NCBI GenBank assembly: GCA_963835935.1
Contig: CAWIHK010000001.1
Span: 1,674,001 to 1,738,000 of the forward strand
Direction of reading: 5' to 3'
Source of the DNA: CAWIHK01 sp963835935
GTDB taxonomy: Bacteria; Bacteroidota; Ignavibacteria; UBA10030; CAVZMI01
DNA length: 64,000 bases
Within the stretch, counting starts at the first letter, position 1. Each line of letters starts with the position of its first letter. The notes beneath the pieces were generated by a model. The model had not been told where the DNA came from, did not search any database, and saw nothing but the letters and a program-made list of their open reading frames with translations. The translations under genes were made by a program, and so were the position numbers. This document shows positions 25,455 through 34,076 of this stretch, one piece after another.

Positions 25455-27374
25455 TCATAATGACCAATCAAACTGAAATCTGAAACCATATATCTTATTT
25501 CCCATAATCTGATCAGTTCCTGTACCGAGTGAACTGACACCGTGTTTCACCGTTTCTGAAATCTTTACATCAGTATGAAGTGAATTGGAAATAGAGTATC
25601 CTAAACAAAAATACCAACGAATACCAGTTCCGAAAAGAGCCTGCGAATTCCACGCTCCCGGAACGTCATCTTCAAGTTCAGAGCATCTTGTACTATAATC
25701 GTCAGTCCGAAAATAAACGATTCGTGCGTCGGTTGTCAAAGAATTTATTTGATAATGCAGATCATAAAAAACGAGAATGTCCCATACATCCGAGATATCT
25801 TTTATTTCTCCACGCGCTTCCATTGTGCATTTTTCTGTTATTCGATAGCGCATATCGCAACGAACACCATCGCTGTTGAATTCAGATACCGAACTCGATT
25901 GCACGTGGTTGTACAGAAACTTTGTTTGGAAGTCGGGAGATAATTGATGTGTAAGTTCGAAATACAATTTGCGGCTATATTCCGGAAGTGGATTGGAAGA
26001 GGAGCAATCAGGATGAACTAAAAAATCTTCAAAGAATGAACATGAAGTCGAGGATGAAACCTGCAATGTGAGGCCGATCCGAGCGCCTTTTTCGTTCTTC
26101 ATCGAACCGTCTGAAAGCGCATTTCCGTGAATCGAACAAAATCCAGACGGATAAGTGCGAAATGAACCATAAAGCACGTAACTGTTGGTTTGAAATCGAA
26201 GGAGAGTAAGCCCTCCTATTGTGTTGTTTTGATCTTCCATCCATTCCCCGGTCAAATGAATCGCTTTTTGTTCGTCCAAGTCGACCAAGTGAAGATTGTA
26301 AGATATTCCAACCGCAGACACGCGATCACCGTCGATGTTCAATGTATTTCCTTTTGAAAAAGATCTATTATAGCCTGATGAATAACCTGAGCATCCTACA
26401 TTTCCCAACCATGTTTGAATATCAAACCCTCCACCAACTACTTTCTCCTGCGTATTCCACTTTTTAGAAATTTCGGTATCGGTCCTGTGATAAGTATTTT
26501 CTGAAAACGATGTAATAGAACCTTGAGTGTCGAGATTTGCGTCGATGTTTTTTGAAGAATAAAATAAGAATCCATGAATCAACGAAAGATCAATATCCAT
26601 ACAAGCGCCACGATAAAATGATGATGGAGAAGTTGAATGATTGGGTGATGACAAATGACTTTGTGGAGACCATGAAAGATGTAATCCTGAATAATTCCGG
26701 AATGCAGATGAATTAAAAAACTCGACTCCTTCTCCCCTGTCGATCGAATAATCTCCAATAATACATGACTGAATTATTCGACCCGGTCGAAGCTGAATGT
26801 ATCCGCTGGTGAAATCGATTAAATCCTTATCGCCGGCATCTCTCTGCGTTATTATTCCGCACTCGACGGTTTTGGTTACATTGATTTGCAGTCGATTGTA
26901 CAACGCATAGTTCGATCCTTTGTATGATCCATTCAAAAAACCATTTTCGGCGGGGAATCCTTCTATCATACGCGATCTGAGCTTAATACTCGAAGTCTTA
27001 TTCTCGTTCACCGTCGAACAGCAAAAAGTAAGCGTATGGAATAAATCAGGTGTCATGCCTGGAATATTTTTTAATTCACTTAGCGAATAAATTCGCCCAA
27101 CAGATTTTCGATACTCGACGATAGAATGCAAAGGCAATTCGCTCATTCCGGGGATCGACCCGAGTTCGTCTTCAGTGGCTGTATTAATATTTAGTATTTT
27201 TTCGAATCGTTCGAAAAATTGTTGAAGTGACGATTCAGATATCGTTTCTTCATCCATGTCGACTATTTCACGAGGTTTTTCTGCCGTAGCTGAATCGCTG
27301 ATTGGAGTTTCAGCTTCTACATGCATCAATAAAAATTGAAGAATGAGGACGAAGAGAAGAGAGCGAAGGAACAT
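25455..27374 (-). CDS. outer-membrane-like protein with N-terminal helix-hairpin-helix domains
   Basis: The 639-residue protein has a signal peptide (MFLRSLLFVLILQFLLMHVE). Two helix-hairpin-helix units follow near residues 55-115: LNINTATEDELGSIPGMSEL and YSLSELKNIPGMTPDLF. The remaining 500 residues are rich in alternating hydrophobic strands, like a beta-barrel. ATG 27374 (SD GGAGAAGGA) comes directly after the stop of the upstream HhH gene; an ATG at 27407 would overlap it. HhH domains normally bind DNA, so a secreted or membrane location is curious and may point to DNA uptake. This is speculative. Confidence 0.72.
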   Translation of the reverse strand: MFLRSLLFVLILQFLLMHVEAETPISDSATAEKPREIVDMDEETISESSLQQFFERFEKILNINTATEDELGSIPGMSELPLHSIVEYRKSVGRIYSLSELKNIPGMTPDLFHTLTFCCSTVNENKTSSIKLRSRMIEGFPAENGFLNGSYKGSNYALYNRLQINVTKTVECGIITQRDAGDKDLIDFTSGYIQLRPGRIIQSCIIGDYSIDRGEGVEFFNSSAFRNYSGLHLSWSPQSHLSSPNHSTSPSSFYRGACMDIDLSLIHGFLFYSSKNIDANLDTQGSITSFSENTYHRTDTEISKKWNTQEKVVGGGFDIQTWLGNVGCSGYSSGYNRSFSKGNTLNIDGDRVSAVGISYNLHLVDLDEQKAIHLTGEWMEDQNNTIGGLTLLRFQTNSYVLYGSFRTYPSGFCSIHGNALSDGSMKNEKGARIGLTLQVSSSTSCSFFEDFLVHPDCSSSNPLPEYSRKLYFELTHQLSPDFQTKFLYNHVQSSSVSEFNSDGVRCDMRYRITEKCTMEARGEIKDISDVWDILVFYDLHYQINSLTTDARIVYFRTDDYSTRCSELEDDVPGAWNSQALFGTGIRWYFCLGYSISNSLHTDVKISETVKHGVSSLGTGTDQIMGNKIYGFRFQFDWSL

Positions 27375-27375
27375 T

Positions 27376-28431
27376 CTACGGTTCCTTCTCCATAAAGAAG
27401 TATTCATTAATTTTTTTGAAGAGTGTCGGAGTTATTCCCTCGACCTGTAATATTTCATCAAGCGACTTGAATCCATTGTGTGAGTTGCGATAAAGAATCA
27501 TCCTTTCGGCAAGTTCAGATTTTAGGCCATGTACTGCCATTAAATCGGTTATTGAGGCTTTATTCAAATTTATTTTGTTCGAAAGAAGACATTCAGCCGG
27601 CGGAATTCCCGATATATCTTCGCGTGTAATTCTTAAAGGAATCGAAAACGTAACAAAATGACTTAAGCCCAATATTTGGTGGTACTCAGCGGCATATTCA
27701 ACTTGAACTCCGAAGGAAGAGATACGAAAGCCTCCGGCAAGCAAATCTGGCGTGGTACTCGATCCAAAAAATAAATTCAAGGATCTAATCGGACTGAACT
27801 CGATTCCATACCGGATGGATGCCGGAAATGATTTTTCATTCCATGTCTCGACTGATAAAACAAGGGAAGGAAGAAATTGAATGTGGATTCCGATTCCGGA
27901 ACGAAACGGGAGCTGTTCTTCCAATGAACCCAGACGCGGCGTATTAACATTTTGGAATAGCGCCCCGAGATCGATTCCGCTAAAGAGATGGTTACTCAAT
28001 CCAATATCGAAACCTATTGCTTTGTTTGTACCGTAATTTTTAATTGATTGATTATAATAGTGCACTGAACCTCCAACACTCATGAAATTTGCAAGACAAC
28101 AACCTAGAGAAGCAGTGCCTGTCAGTTCTTTATAAAGCGGATTTCCGAAAAGAAACATTACTCCAGAAAAATTGACAACATTTGATTCTCCGCAACAAGC
28201 AACACCTCCTTCCGAAAGATCCTCGATACCGAAAGGTTGTGGATGAAATGAACCGGTAACCTGCCAATTTTTTACGCCAGCAAGCAATGCTGGATTCAGA
28301 ATCCACCCTTCAGACTGACAGGCGATTCCTGTGGATCCGGTTCCGACGATTCCGGCTGTTCGAAATTGTCTTTCAAATCCACCGAAACATAATTGAAGCG
28401 ATATTAAATAAAGAAGAATAAATCGAACCAT
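27376..28431 (-). CDS. PorV/UPF0164-like barrel protein with C-terminal helix-hairpin-helix
   Basis: The 351-residue product has a signal sequence (MVRFILLYLISLQLCFG). A barrel-like region follows, starting with FRTAGIVGTGSTGIACQSEG and GWILNPALLAGVKNW, typical of PorV/UPF0164-like outer membrane proteins. It ends with a helix-hairpin-helix unit of the ComEA type (INLNKASITDLMAVHGLKSE and LDEILQVEGITPTLFKKI). It is the first gene of the pair with 25455-27374, and the two are translationally adjacent. Joint barrel/HhH architecture in both suggests shared function; function itself is unknown. Confidence 0.7.
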   Translation of the reverse strand: MVRFILLYLISLQLCFGGFERQFRTAGIVGTGSTGIACQSEGWILNPALLAGVKNWQVTGSFHPQPFGIEDLSEGGVACCGESNVVNFSGVMFLFGNPLYKELTGTASLGCCLANFMSVGGSVHYYNQSIKNYGTNKAIGFDIGLSNHLFSGIDLGALFQNVNTPRLGSLEEQLPFRSGIGIHIQFLPSLVLSVETWNEKSFPASIRYGIEFSPIRSLNLFFGSSTTPDLLAGGFRISSFGVQVEYAAEYHQILGLSHFVTFSIPLRITREDISGIPPAECLLSNKINLNKASITDLMAVHGLKSELAERMILYRNSHNGFKSLDEILQVEGITPTLFKKINEYFFMEKEP

Positions 28432-28528
28432 GCTCTATATCGAAATTATTATTTATTTATAGTCTCGATGAGATTGTTGGAGGTTACAGGTTTTCTAAAT
28501 CAAAATGTGGTAATTCAATGTGGCGGGG

Positions 28529-29026
28529 TTACATAAAATCGATGTATGAACACCGGATAAGCGACATGTCGGAGACCGAAAACATTCCGCGAAGTTCTTC
28601 CATCAATTGCTGAGCTTGCTCCTCAGTGGAATCAAGAATCACTTCGAATTCCAAAAAAGTTCCAAGGTTTTTAACAGCATCAAAATGTATTCTGGCATTT
28701 TGGTATTGATAGAGCTTCCGCTCCTTTTCAACTACACCACGCAGTGGAAATGCTGCTTCGAGAACCGAAAGAAGTCCGTTCAAATTTGATGTGGGATAAA
28801 TTTTATATACACTCCAGCGTTCGTTCTCCGACTCGCTTCGCTCATAAAAAATTAATTCACCCCCGATTCCATCTATCTCGCGAAGTTTAAGTCTTCCGTT
28901 TGGAACCGTAAAGTAAATGTCACGATGCTTTAACACGCCTTTGAATTCAGCCGGAAGGATTTTGGCAATATTTTCTGCTTCAGAGAGTGATGGAATTCTC
29001 GCCTTGATTTCCAGATTAGTGGGCAT
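28529..29026 (-). CDS. CYTH-domain protein (class IV adenylate cyclase/triphosphatase-like)
   Basis: The 165-residue protein fits the CYTH family. The N-terminal signature is NLEIKARI (the EXEXK-like strand, reduced to EIKAR), then RLKLREIDG, IFYERSE, VVEKERKLY and the C-terminal FLEFEVILDS. Members hydrolyse triphosphates or cyclise ATP. Which applies here is unknown, and the first acidic residue of EXEXK is missing (LEIK), which may affect metal binding. It begins six bases after the greA stop. Confidence 0.85.
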   Translation of the reverse strand: MPTNLEIKARIPSLSEAENIAKILPAEFKGVLKHRDIYFTVPNGRLKLREIDGIGGELIFYERSESENERWSVYKIYPTSNLNGLLSVLEAAFPLRGVVEKERKLYQYQNARIHFDAVKNLGTFLEFEVILDSTEEQAQQLMEELRGMFSVSDMSLIRCSYIDFM

Positions 29027-29032
29027 CAGGAA

Positions 29033-29527
29033 TCACCTGCCGATTTCTACTATTTCATATTCCAGTGAACCGGCCGGAACTTTCACCTGAATAATATCCC
29101 CTTTGGTTTTACCCATTAAGGCTTTTCCGATGGGTGAAGTACAGGAGAGTTTGTTTTGTTCAAAGTCGGCTTCTTCAGCCGAAACCATTCGATATTGAAA
29201 TTCTTCCTTTGTTTTTCTATCACGTACTGTTACAACTGATAGGATATAAACTTTATCGATCGGTATTTCCCGTTTTTCAAGAATGCGAGCCCTGGAAAGT
29301 GTAAGTTCAAGTTTCGCGATTCGCAATTCTAAATGTTGTTGAGCTTCTTTCGCTGCGTCGTACTCCGCATTCTCGCTCAGGTCGCCATAACTGCGTGCCT
29401 CAGCGATGCGCTGGGCAATGTCTGCGCGACCCTTTATCTTTAACTCGTGAAGTTCTTTTTCCAATTCAACCAATCGTTCACGTGTCAAGTACACTGTACC
29501 GGACGTATTTGAACCACTATCACTCAT
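29033..29527 (-). CDS. greA: transcription elongation factor GreA
   Basis: The 164-residue protein has the GreA coiled-coil N-terminal domain (LTRERLVELEKELHELK...GDLSENAEYDAAKE) with the acidic tip residues, and the C-terminal FKBP-like domain (SPIGKALMGKTKGDIIQVKV). It rescues backtracked RNA polymerase by stimulating transcript cleavage. ATG 29527 (GGAGAATCGT upstream) is preferred over TTG 29539. Confidence 0.96.
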   Translation of the reverse strand: MSDSGSNTSGTVYLTRERLVELEKELHELKIKGRADIAQRIAEARSYGDLSENAEYDAAKEAQQHLELRIAKLELTLSRARILEKREIPIDKVYILSVVTVRDRKTKEEFQYRMVSAEEADFEQNKLSCTSPIGKALMGKTKGDIIQVKVPAGSLEYEIVEIGR

Positions 29528-29564
29528 ACGATTCTCCAATTCATATTACAATCGCCGACGCAAC

Positions 29565-29608
29565 TGAGAAAAACAAAAGCCATCATCGCGAAACCGTGAT
29601 GGTGGCTG
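29565..29608 (-). terminator. intrinsic terminator between ribBA and greA
   Basis: On the minus strand AGCCACCATC pairs with GATGATGGCT (one G-T wobble) around ACGGTTTCGC and is followed by TTTTGTTTTTC. It closes the ribBA-side transcript before greA, which therefore needs its own promoter. Confidence 0.7.
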
Positions 29609-29673
29609 TTTTGAACAATGTATAAGATTTGAAGCTGAAAGGCAAGAAAAAAATATTTTCCTGCGTTATTGCG

Positions 29674-30891
29674 TTATAATTCTTTCTTGTTAAAAAGAAT
29701 AAGATGCCCGAGTTTATCCCGTTTCGTCGTCAGATATTTCTCGTTGATACTGTTCGGTTGAATTTCTAATGGAACTCTTTCGATAATCTCAAGCCCATAT
29801 CCAGTAAGCCCTACAACTTTTTTTGGATTGTTGGTCATCAAACGCATTTTGCCGACTCCAATATCCCGAAGTATTTGCGCGCCGATACCGTAATCTCGCA
29901 AGTCGGCACGAAAACCGAGCGATTCGTTGGCTTCAACCGTATCCAAACCTTCATCTTGCAGTTTATACGCACGAAGTTTGTTCATCAAACCTATGCCGCG
30001 ACCTTCCTGCCGCATGTAGACGATAACTCCAGCACCCTCTTTCTCGATCATCTTCATAGATGCAATAAGTTGTTCATTGCAATCGCATCGCAGCGATCCG
30101 AATACGTCGCCTGTCAGGCATTCGGAGTGAACACGAACCAGAGTCGGAAGATTAGAGTGTATTTCACCTTTTGTAAGTGCAATGTGCTCTTTTGAATCTG
30201 TTTGACTTTTGTAAAGATGGATTTTGAATTTTCCGAATTGCGTAGGCAGTTCTGTCGAAACTAGTTTTGTCACCAATCGTTCACGCAGCATCCGGTACTC
30301 GATCAAATCCTTGATCGTCACCATCTTCAAATTAAATGACGCTGCGATTTTCCGAAGATCCGGCACGCGTGCCATGGTTCCATCTTCGTTTAAAATTTCA
30401 CAGAGCACTCCTGCTGGAACCAATTCTGCAATTTTACAGAGATCTACAACAGCTTCAGTATGGCCTGCCCGACGTAGTACTCCACCATCCGAAGCGCGCA
30501 GAGGAAAAATATGTCCGGGACGGGAAAAATCTGTTGCTTTTGCGTTCGGATCGACGAGCGCACGAACAGTCGCCGAACGATCCTTCACGGATACACCGGT
30601 TGTAGTTCCGTGAACATAATCGATCGACACCGTGAACGGTGTTTCATGAAGCGAGGTATTGCTGTCGACCATTGGACTCAGTTCAAGCTCTGCACTTCGC
30701 TTTTCTGTCAGCGGAGTACAAACAACACCGCGCCCATGTTTAATTAAAAAATTTATTACTTCGGGTGTCGCGAATTCAGCCGCCGCGATAAAATCACCTT
30801 CATCTTCCCGATCCTCATCATCTACAACAATGAGAATTTTACCAAGCTTCAGATCTTCGACAGCTTCTTCTATCGTATTAAAAATTGCCAT
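29674..30891 (-). CDS. ribBA: RibBA: DHBP synthase and GTP cyclohydrolase II
   Basis: The 405-residue bifunctional enzyme makes both early precursors of riboflavin. Residues 1-200 are 3,4-dihydroxy-2-butanone 4-phosphate synthase (DDEDREDEGDF metal/substrate loop, RAGHTEAVVDL). Residues 205-405 are GTP cyclohydrolase II, with the zinc cysteines in SECLTGDVFGSLRCDCNEQL and the catalytic MRQEGRGIGL. It is followed by a terminator and preceded by yajC on the same strand. Confidence 0.97.
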   Translation of the reverse strand: MAIFNTIEEAVEDLKLGKILIVVDDEDREDEGDFIAAAEFATPEVINFLIKHGRGVVCTPLTEKRSAELELSPMVDSNTSLHETPFTVSIDYVHGTTTGVSVKDRSATVRALVDPNAKATDFSRPGHIFPLRASDGGVLRRAGHTEAVVDLCKIAELVPAGVLCEILNEDGTMARVPDLRKIAASFNLKMVTIKDLIEYRMLRERLVTKLVSTELPTQFGKFKIHLYKSQTDSKEHIALTKGEIHSNLPTLVRVHSECLTGDVFGSLRCDCNEQLIASMKMIEKEGAGVIVYMRQEGRGIGLMNKLRAYKLQDEGLDTVEANESLGFRADLRDYGIGAQILRDIGVGKMRLMTNNPKKVVGLTGYGLEIIERVPLEIQPNSINEKYLTTKRDKLGHLILFNKKEL

Positions 30892-30897
30892 AGCGAG

Positions 30898-31242
30898 TTA
30901 TTTTGTGTCTGTTTTAAATTCTTCACCATCTCTGATGATTGTTGAGACCGCTGATTTATCCAGTTTTACTTTTACATTATCGGCAATTTGCACTAATATT
31001 GTTTTTTCTTCAACACCGATAACCGATCCGTATATTCCGCCGATCGTCACAATTTTATCTCCCTTTTGCACGCTCGACAACAATTTTTGCCGTTCTTTCT
31101 GACGCTTTTGCTGGGGACGAATAATCATAAAGTAAAAAATAAAAATGATTGCGCCGAACATGATGATTGTTGACGTCATGCTGCCTCCGCCTTGAGCACC
31201 GTTTTGCGGTGGCGCCATAAATGCAAGAAATGCTGTTACCAA
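30898..31242 (-). CDS. yajC: preprotein translocase subunit YajC
   Basis: The 114-residue protein has one membrane helix (STIIMFGAIIFIFYFMIIRP) followed by QQKRQKERQKLLSSVQKGDK and IVTIGGIYGSV, the hallmark of YajC. It associates with SecDF in the inner membrane. It follows tgt by 16 bases, an arrangement widespread in bacteria. Confidence 0.96.
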   Translation of the reverse strand: MVTAFLAFMAPPQNGAQGGGSMTSTIIMFGAIIFIFYFMIIRPQQKRQKERQKLLSSVQKGDKIVTIGGIYGSVIGVEEKTILVQIADNVKVKLDKSAVSTIIRDGEEFKTDTK

Positions 31243-31258
31243 CTGAACCTCCTTTGAT

Positions 31259-32398
31259 TTATAATATGGAATTTACGATTTTATTATTTTCAAATTTTTG
31301 TATAAAAGAATTCTTCCATGATAAATAATTTTTAGTTTTAATTGCTTTTCGGGCTTCACTCACTAACCATATATAAAAAGCAACATTGTGGATAGATGCA
31401 AGCTGAAGCGCCAGTATTTCTTTTGCCATTACAAGATGACGAATATACGCGCGCGAAAAGTTCTTGCATGCGTAACAACTGCATTCATCATCAATCGGAC
31501 TAAAATCATTTTTATATACAGCATTCCGTAAATTCAATTGTCCTGTTTTAGTAAAAACCTGCCCATTCCTGCCATTGCGTGTCGGCATCACACAATCGAA
31601 CATATCGATGCCTCGAGCTATGCTTTCAACTATGTTCACCGGGGTTCCGACTCCCATCAGGTACCGTGGTTTTGTCGATGGGAGAAAATCACAACATAAC
31701 GCTGTGATTTCATACATCAATTCGTTTGGTTCGCCTACCGCTAATCCTCCGATGGCGTAACCATCGAAATCGAGATTCACAAGTTCGCGAGCATTTGCTT
31801 CACGAAGTAATGGATAAATACTCCCCTGAACAATCGCAAACGCAGCTTGGCCGCTACCGTATAACGATTCTGTTTTCACAGATCGTTCTTTACAACGTCG
31901 AGCCCAACGAATAGTTCTTTCATGCGATTTTTTTGCATAATCAAACTCACATGGATAAGGCGTACATTCATCAAGCACCATCATAATATCTGAACCAATT
32001 GCCCGTTGAATATTTATTATATTCTCCGGCGTAAAAGAATGATACGACCCATCGATATGGGATTGAAACCGAACTCCTTCTTCTTCAATCGCCCGAAGCT
32101 CTGCTAGGCTAAACACCTGAAATCCGCCGCTGTCCGTCAGGATTGGTTTCTGCCAATTGATGAATTTGTGCAAACCTCCAGTTTCATGGAGAATTTCCGT
32201 CCCGGGCCGTAAATAAAGATGATACGTATTTCCGAGAATGATCTGTACACCGTGTTCGATAAGCTCCCGTGGTTCAACCGCTTTAACACTGCCTTGCGTA
32301 CCGACGGGCATAAAAATCGGGGTTTCAATCACCCCATGCGATGTTTCAAGCCGACCAACTCGTGCGGGACCATCCTGATGTTCAACAATAAAATTCAA
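31259..32398 (-). CDS. tgt: queuine tRNA-ribosyltransferase
   Basis: The 379-residue enzyme inserts preQ1 at position 34 of GUN-anticodon tRNAs (Asp, Asn, His, Tyr). The nucleophile aspartate lies in ILTDSGGFQVF, the second catalytic aspartate in MPTRNGRNG's preceding FDCV, and zinc is bound by CSCYAC with the histidine in AYIRHL. Length and order with yajC are standard. Confidence 0.97.
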   Translation of the reverse strand: MNFIVEHQDGPARVGRLETSHGVIETPIFMPVGTQGSVKAVEPRELIEHGVQIILGNTYHLYLRPGTEILHETGGLHKFINWQKPILTDSGGFQVFSLAELRAIEEEGVRFQSHIDGSYHSFTPENIINIQRAIGSDIMMVLDECTPYPCEFDYAKKSHERTIRWARRCKERSVKTESLYGSGQAAFAIVQGSIYPLLREANARELVNLDFDGYAIGGLAVGEPNELMYEITALCCDFLPSTKPRYLMGVGTPVNIVESIARGIDMFDCVMPTRNGRNGQVFTKTGQLNLRNAVYKNDFSPIDDECSCYACKNFSRAYIRHLVMAKEILALQLASIHNVAFYIWLVSEARKAIKTKNYLSWKNSFIQKFENNKIVNSIL

Positions 32399-32552
32399 TG
32401 TGTTAAAAGATACCGAAAATGAGTCCGAAATGCAAACTTTTTCAGAAATCCCGATTCAACAGTATCTTGAATTATTTTGTACGCGAACAACACTATTGGA
32501 AGTTTTTCATGATAAAAATGTATTTGAATAACTCAAAAATTCCAAAAATAAT

Positions 32553-33404
32553 TCATGGTTGAACTTGAACCGGAATGATCGTCTTTTGTTTAGACACAAC
32601 TCGCCCAATGAATAATCCAATACCATCTCCTTGGATATTCCACGCGGCTGGCCCGCGGGTCGGAAAAGAAATGTCAGTCAACGGATCGACAAGAGTAGCG
32701 TTATTCTGAGTCATTGAGTAAGCGTAGTACGCTGAATCCATTGCCATGACAGAAAATGTGAGCGAATCTCGGAACTTTGTACTCCAGAGAGTATCAGTTG
32801 TTATTTCTGCCATCGATAAGGGTGCAATTATTTGTGAAAAGGTTTTGAAAGTTGGTTTTACGTCCGTAGGTGCCTGTATTGCAGCACTTAGAACCGAAGG
32901 AAGCGTCCCAGATGTTACGTTGCCGGTCCATCGCACAACGATTCCTTCCATCGAATTATACAATTCAATTGAAATAATATTAATCGTTGCCGGCATAGGA
33001 ATATAAGTAGTTGATGTGATGAATTGATCGCCCGATAAAGCGTGCAAAGTATAAGTCTTGCCTGGTTCTACCTGCAATCCCTTTGTGAGATATGATGAAT
33101 AGCCTGTGAGTTGTCCATTCGGCATCCATTCTTGATCATAGTAAAGCGAATATGAAACCCCTTCACATTCAATCCAACCTGATGTCAAGCTTGGTTCAAT
33201 TTTTCTTTTATTCAAGTTGTTTTCAATCGGTGATGTACGACTAAATAGCACTCTAACATAAGCTGAATCCGGATCAAGTGTCGCAAAAATCACCAACTTC
33301 GTTTTGGATGGTTCAGGTGATATGTCTAAATTTTGATTGCACGAAATAGATGAGAACAGAATAAAAAGAACCGGAAGTATTTTAAACAACCAGGTTTTCA
33401 TCAT
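32553..33404 (-). CDS. DUF4249 lipoprotein
   Basis: The 283-residue product has a lipoprotein signal ending SSISC and the beta-sandwich of DUF4249 proteins (LVIFATLDPDSAYVRVLFSR, YTLHALSGDQFITSTTYIP). Family members usually sit directly downstream of a TonB-dependent receptor, as here. They are thought to be surface-exposed substrate-binding partners. The ATG at 33404 overlaps the receptor stop as ATGA, so translation is coupled. The longer reading from 33425 overlaps further and is rejected. Confidence 0.82.
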   Translation of the reverse strand: MMKTWLFKILPVLFILFSSISCNQNLDISPEPSKTKLVIFATLDPDSAYVRVLFSRTSPIENNLNKRKIEPSLTSGWIECEGVSYSLYYDQEWMPNGQLTGYSSYLTKGLQVEPGKTYTLHALSGDQFITSTTYIPMPATINIISIELYNSMEGIVVRWTGNVTSGTLPSVLSAAIQAPTDVKPTFKTFSQIIAPLSMAEITTDTLWSTKFRDSLTFSVMAMDSAYYAYSMTQNNATLVDPLTDISFPTRGPAAWNIQGDGIGLFIGRVVSKQKTIIPVQVQP

Positions 33405-34027
33405 TTTTTTCTCGAAAATGAACATCGAAATCCAAATGAAGGAAAAAACGGAAGCGCAGAAAATTGTTCGAATATAGGAATCACTTCCGTCGGAATCTCC
33501 GATGGTGTGTTCGGGATTATATTTCCGTCTTTATCCTTGAACACAACCGAGACTGCCAGAGGATTTTGATGACCGTAAACATTATAAATTGTGACAAAAA
33601 ATTCACTCGGCAAACCAAAGAGGTTGAAATGATAACTGACTTGAAGATCCATTCGGTGATAACATGGAAGACGATCAACGTTTCGCTGAGCCGGATATTC
33701 AGCACCAATTGAACCATCCGGTTGGATGAATAGATCTGTTGGAACAGTAAAAGGTTGACCGGTAGCAAACGTCCACGAGATACTGACATCCAAATCATTA
33801 GTAATCGAGCATTCACCCCAGATCGAAATTACATGCCGTCTGTCAAACATTGGCGCAATGGGAAATCCTTGGTTTGCATTTGGGAATTGTTGCTTCGCTT
33901 TTGACAATGTATAACTTACCCAAAGATGCAATGGTTTTTCCTCGATCTTGAATAGAAACTCACAGCCATATCCAATTCCTTTGCCTCGTTCGAACTGGTC
34001 ACTCTCGTTAATATTCGCCAATGACAC
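33401..34027 (-). CDS. TonB-dependent receptor, C-terminal part (frameshifted)
   Basis: This frame holds the last strands of the beta-barrel: GIGYGCEFLFKIEEKPLHLW, WVSYTLSKAKQQFPN, MFDRRHVISIWGECSIT, MDLQVSYHFNLFGL and a closing FGFRCSFSRKK. It is the rest of the receptor at 34077-35831. The frame is open upstream to about 34112 and reads ISRTTGFTIEGYVNDQKNIY there, continuing the barrel. A single extra base near 34110-34115 (tandem GATATC-AGA-GATATC) separates the two parts. GTG 34027 is not a natural start. Confidence 0.75.
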   Translation of the reverse strand: MSLANINESDQFERGKGIGYGCEFLFKIEEKPLHLWVSYTLSKAKQQFPNANQGFPIAPMFDRRHVISIWGECSITNDLDVSISWTFATGQPFTVPTDLFIQPDGSIGAEYPAQRNVDRLPCYHRMDLQVSYHFNLFGLPSEFFVTIYNVYGHQNPLAVSVVFKDKDGNIIPNTPSEIPTEVIPIFEQFSALPFFPSFGFRCSFSRKK

Positions 34028-34076
34028 AATGTTTGATACCTGTTCATAAATATTTTTCTGATCGTTTACATATCCT

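Noticed and set aside
30659..31102. Plus frame opposite ribBA and yajC, rich in serine
   Set aside because: Antisense shadow of two conserved genes; no SD and no domain.
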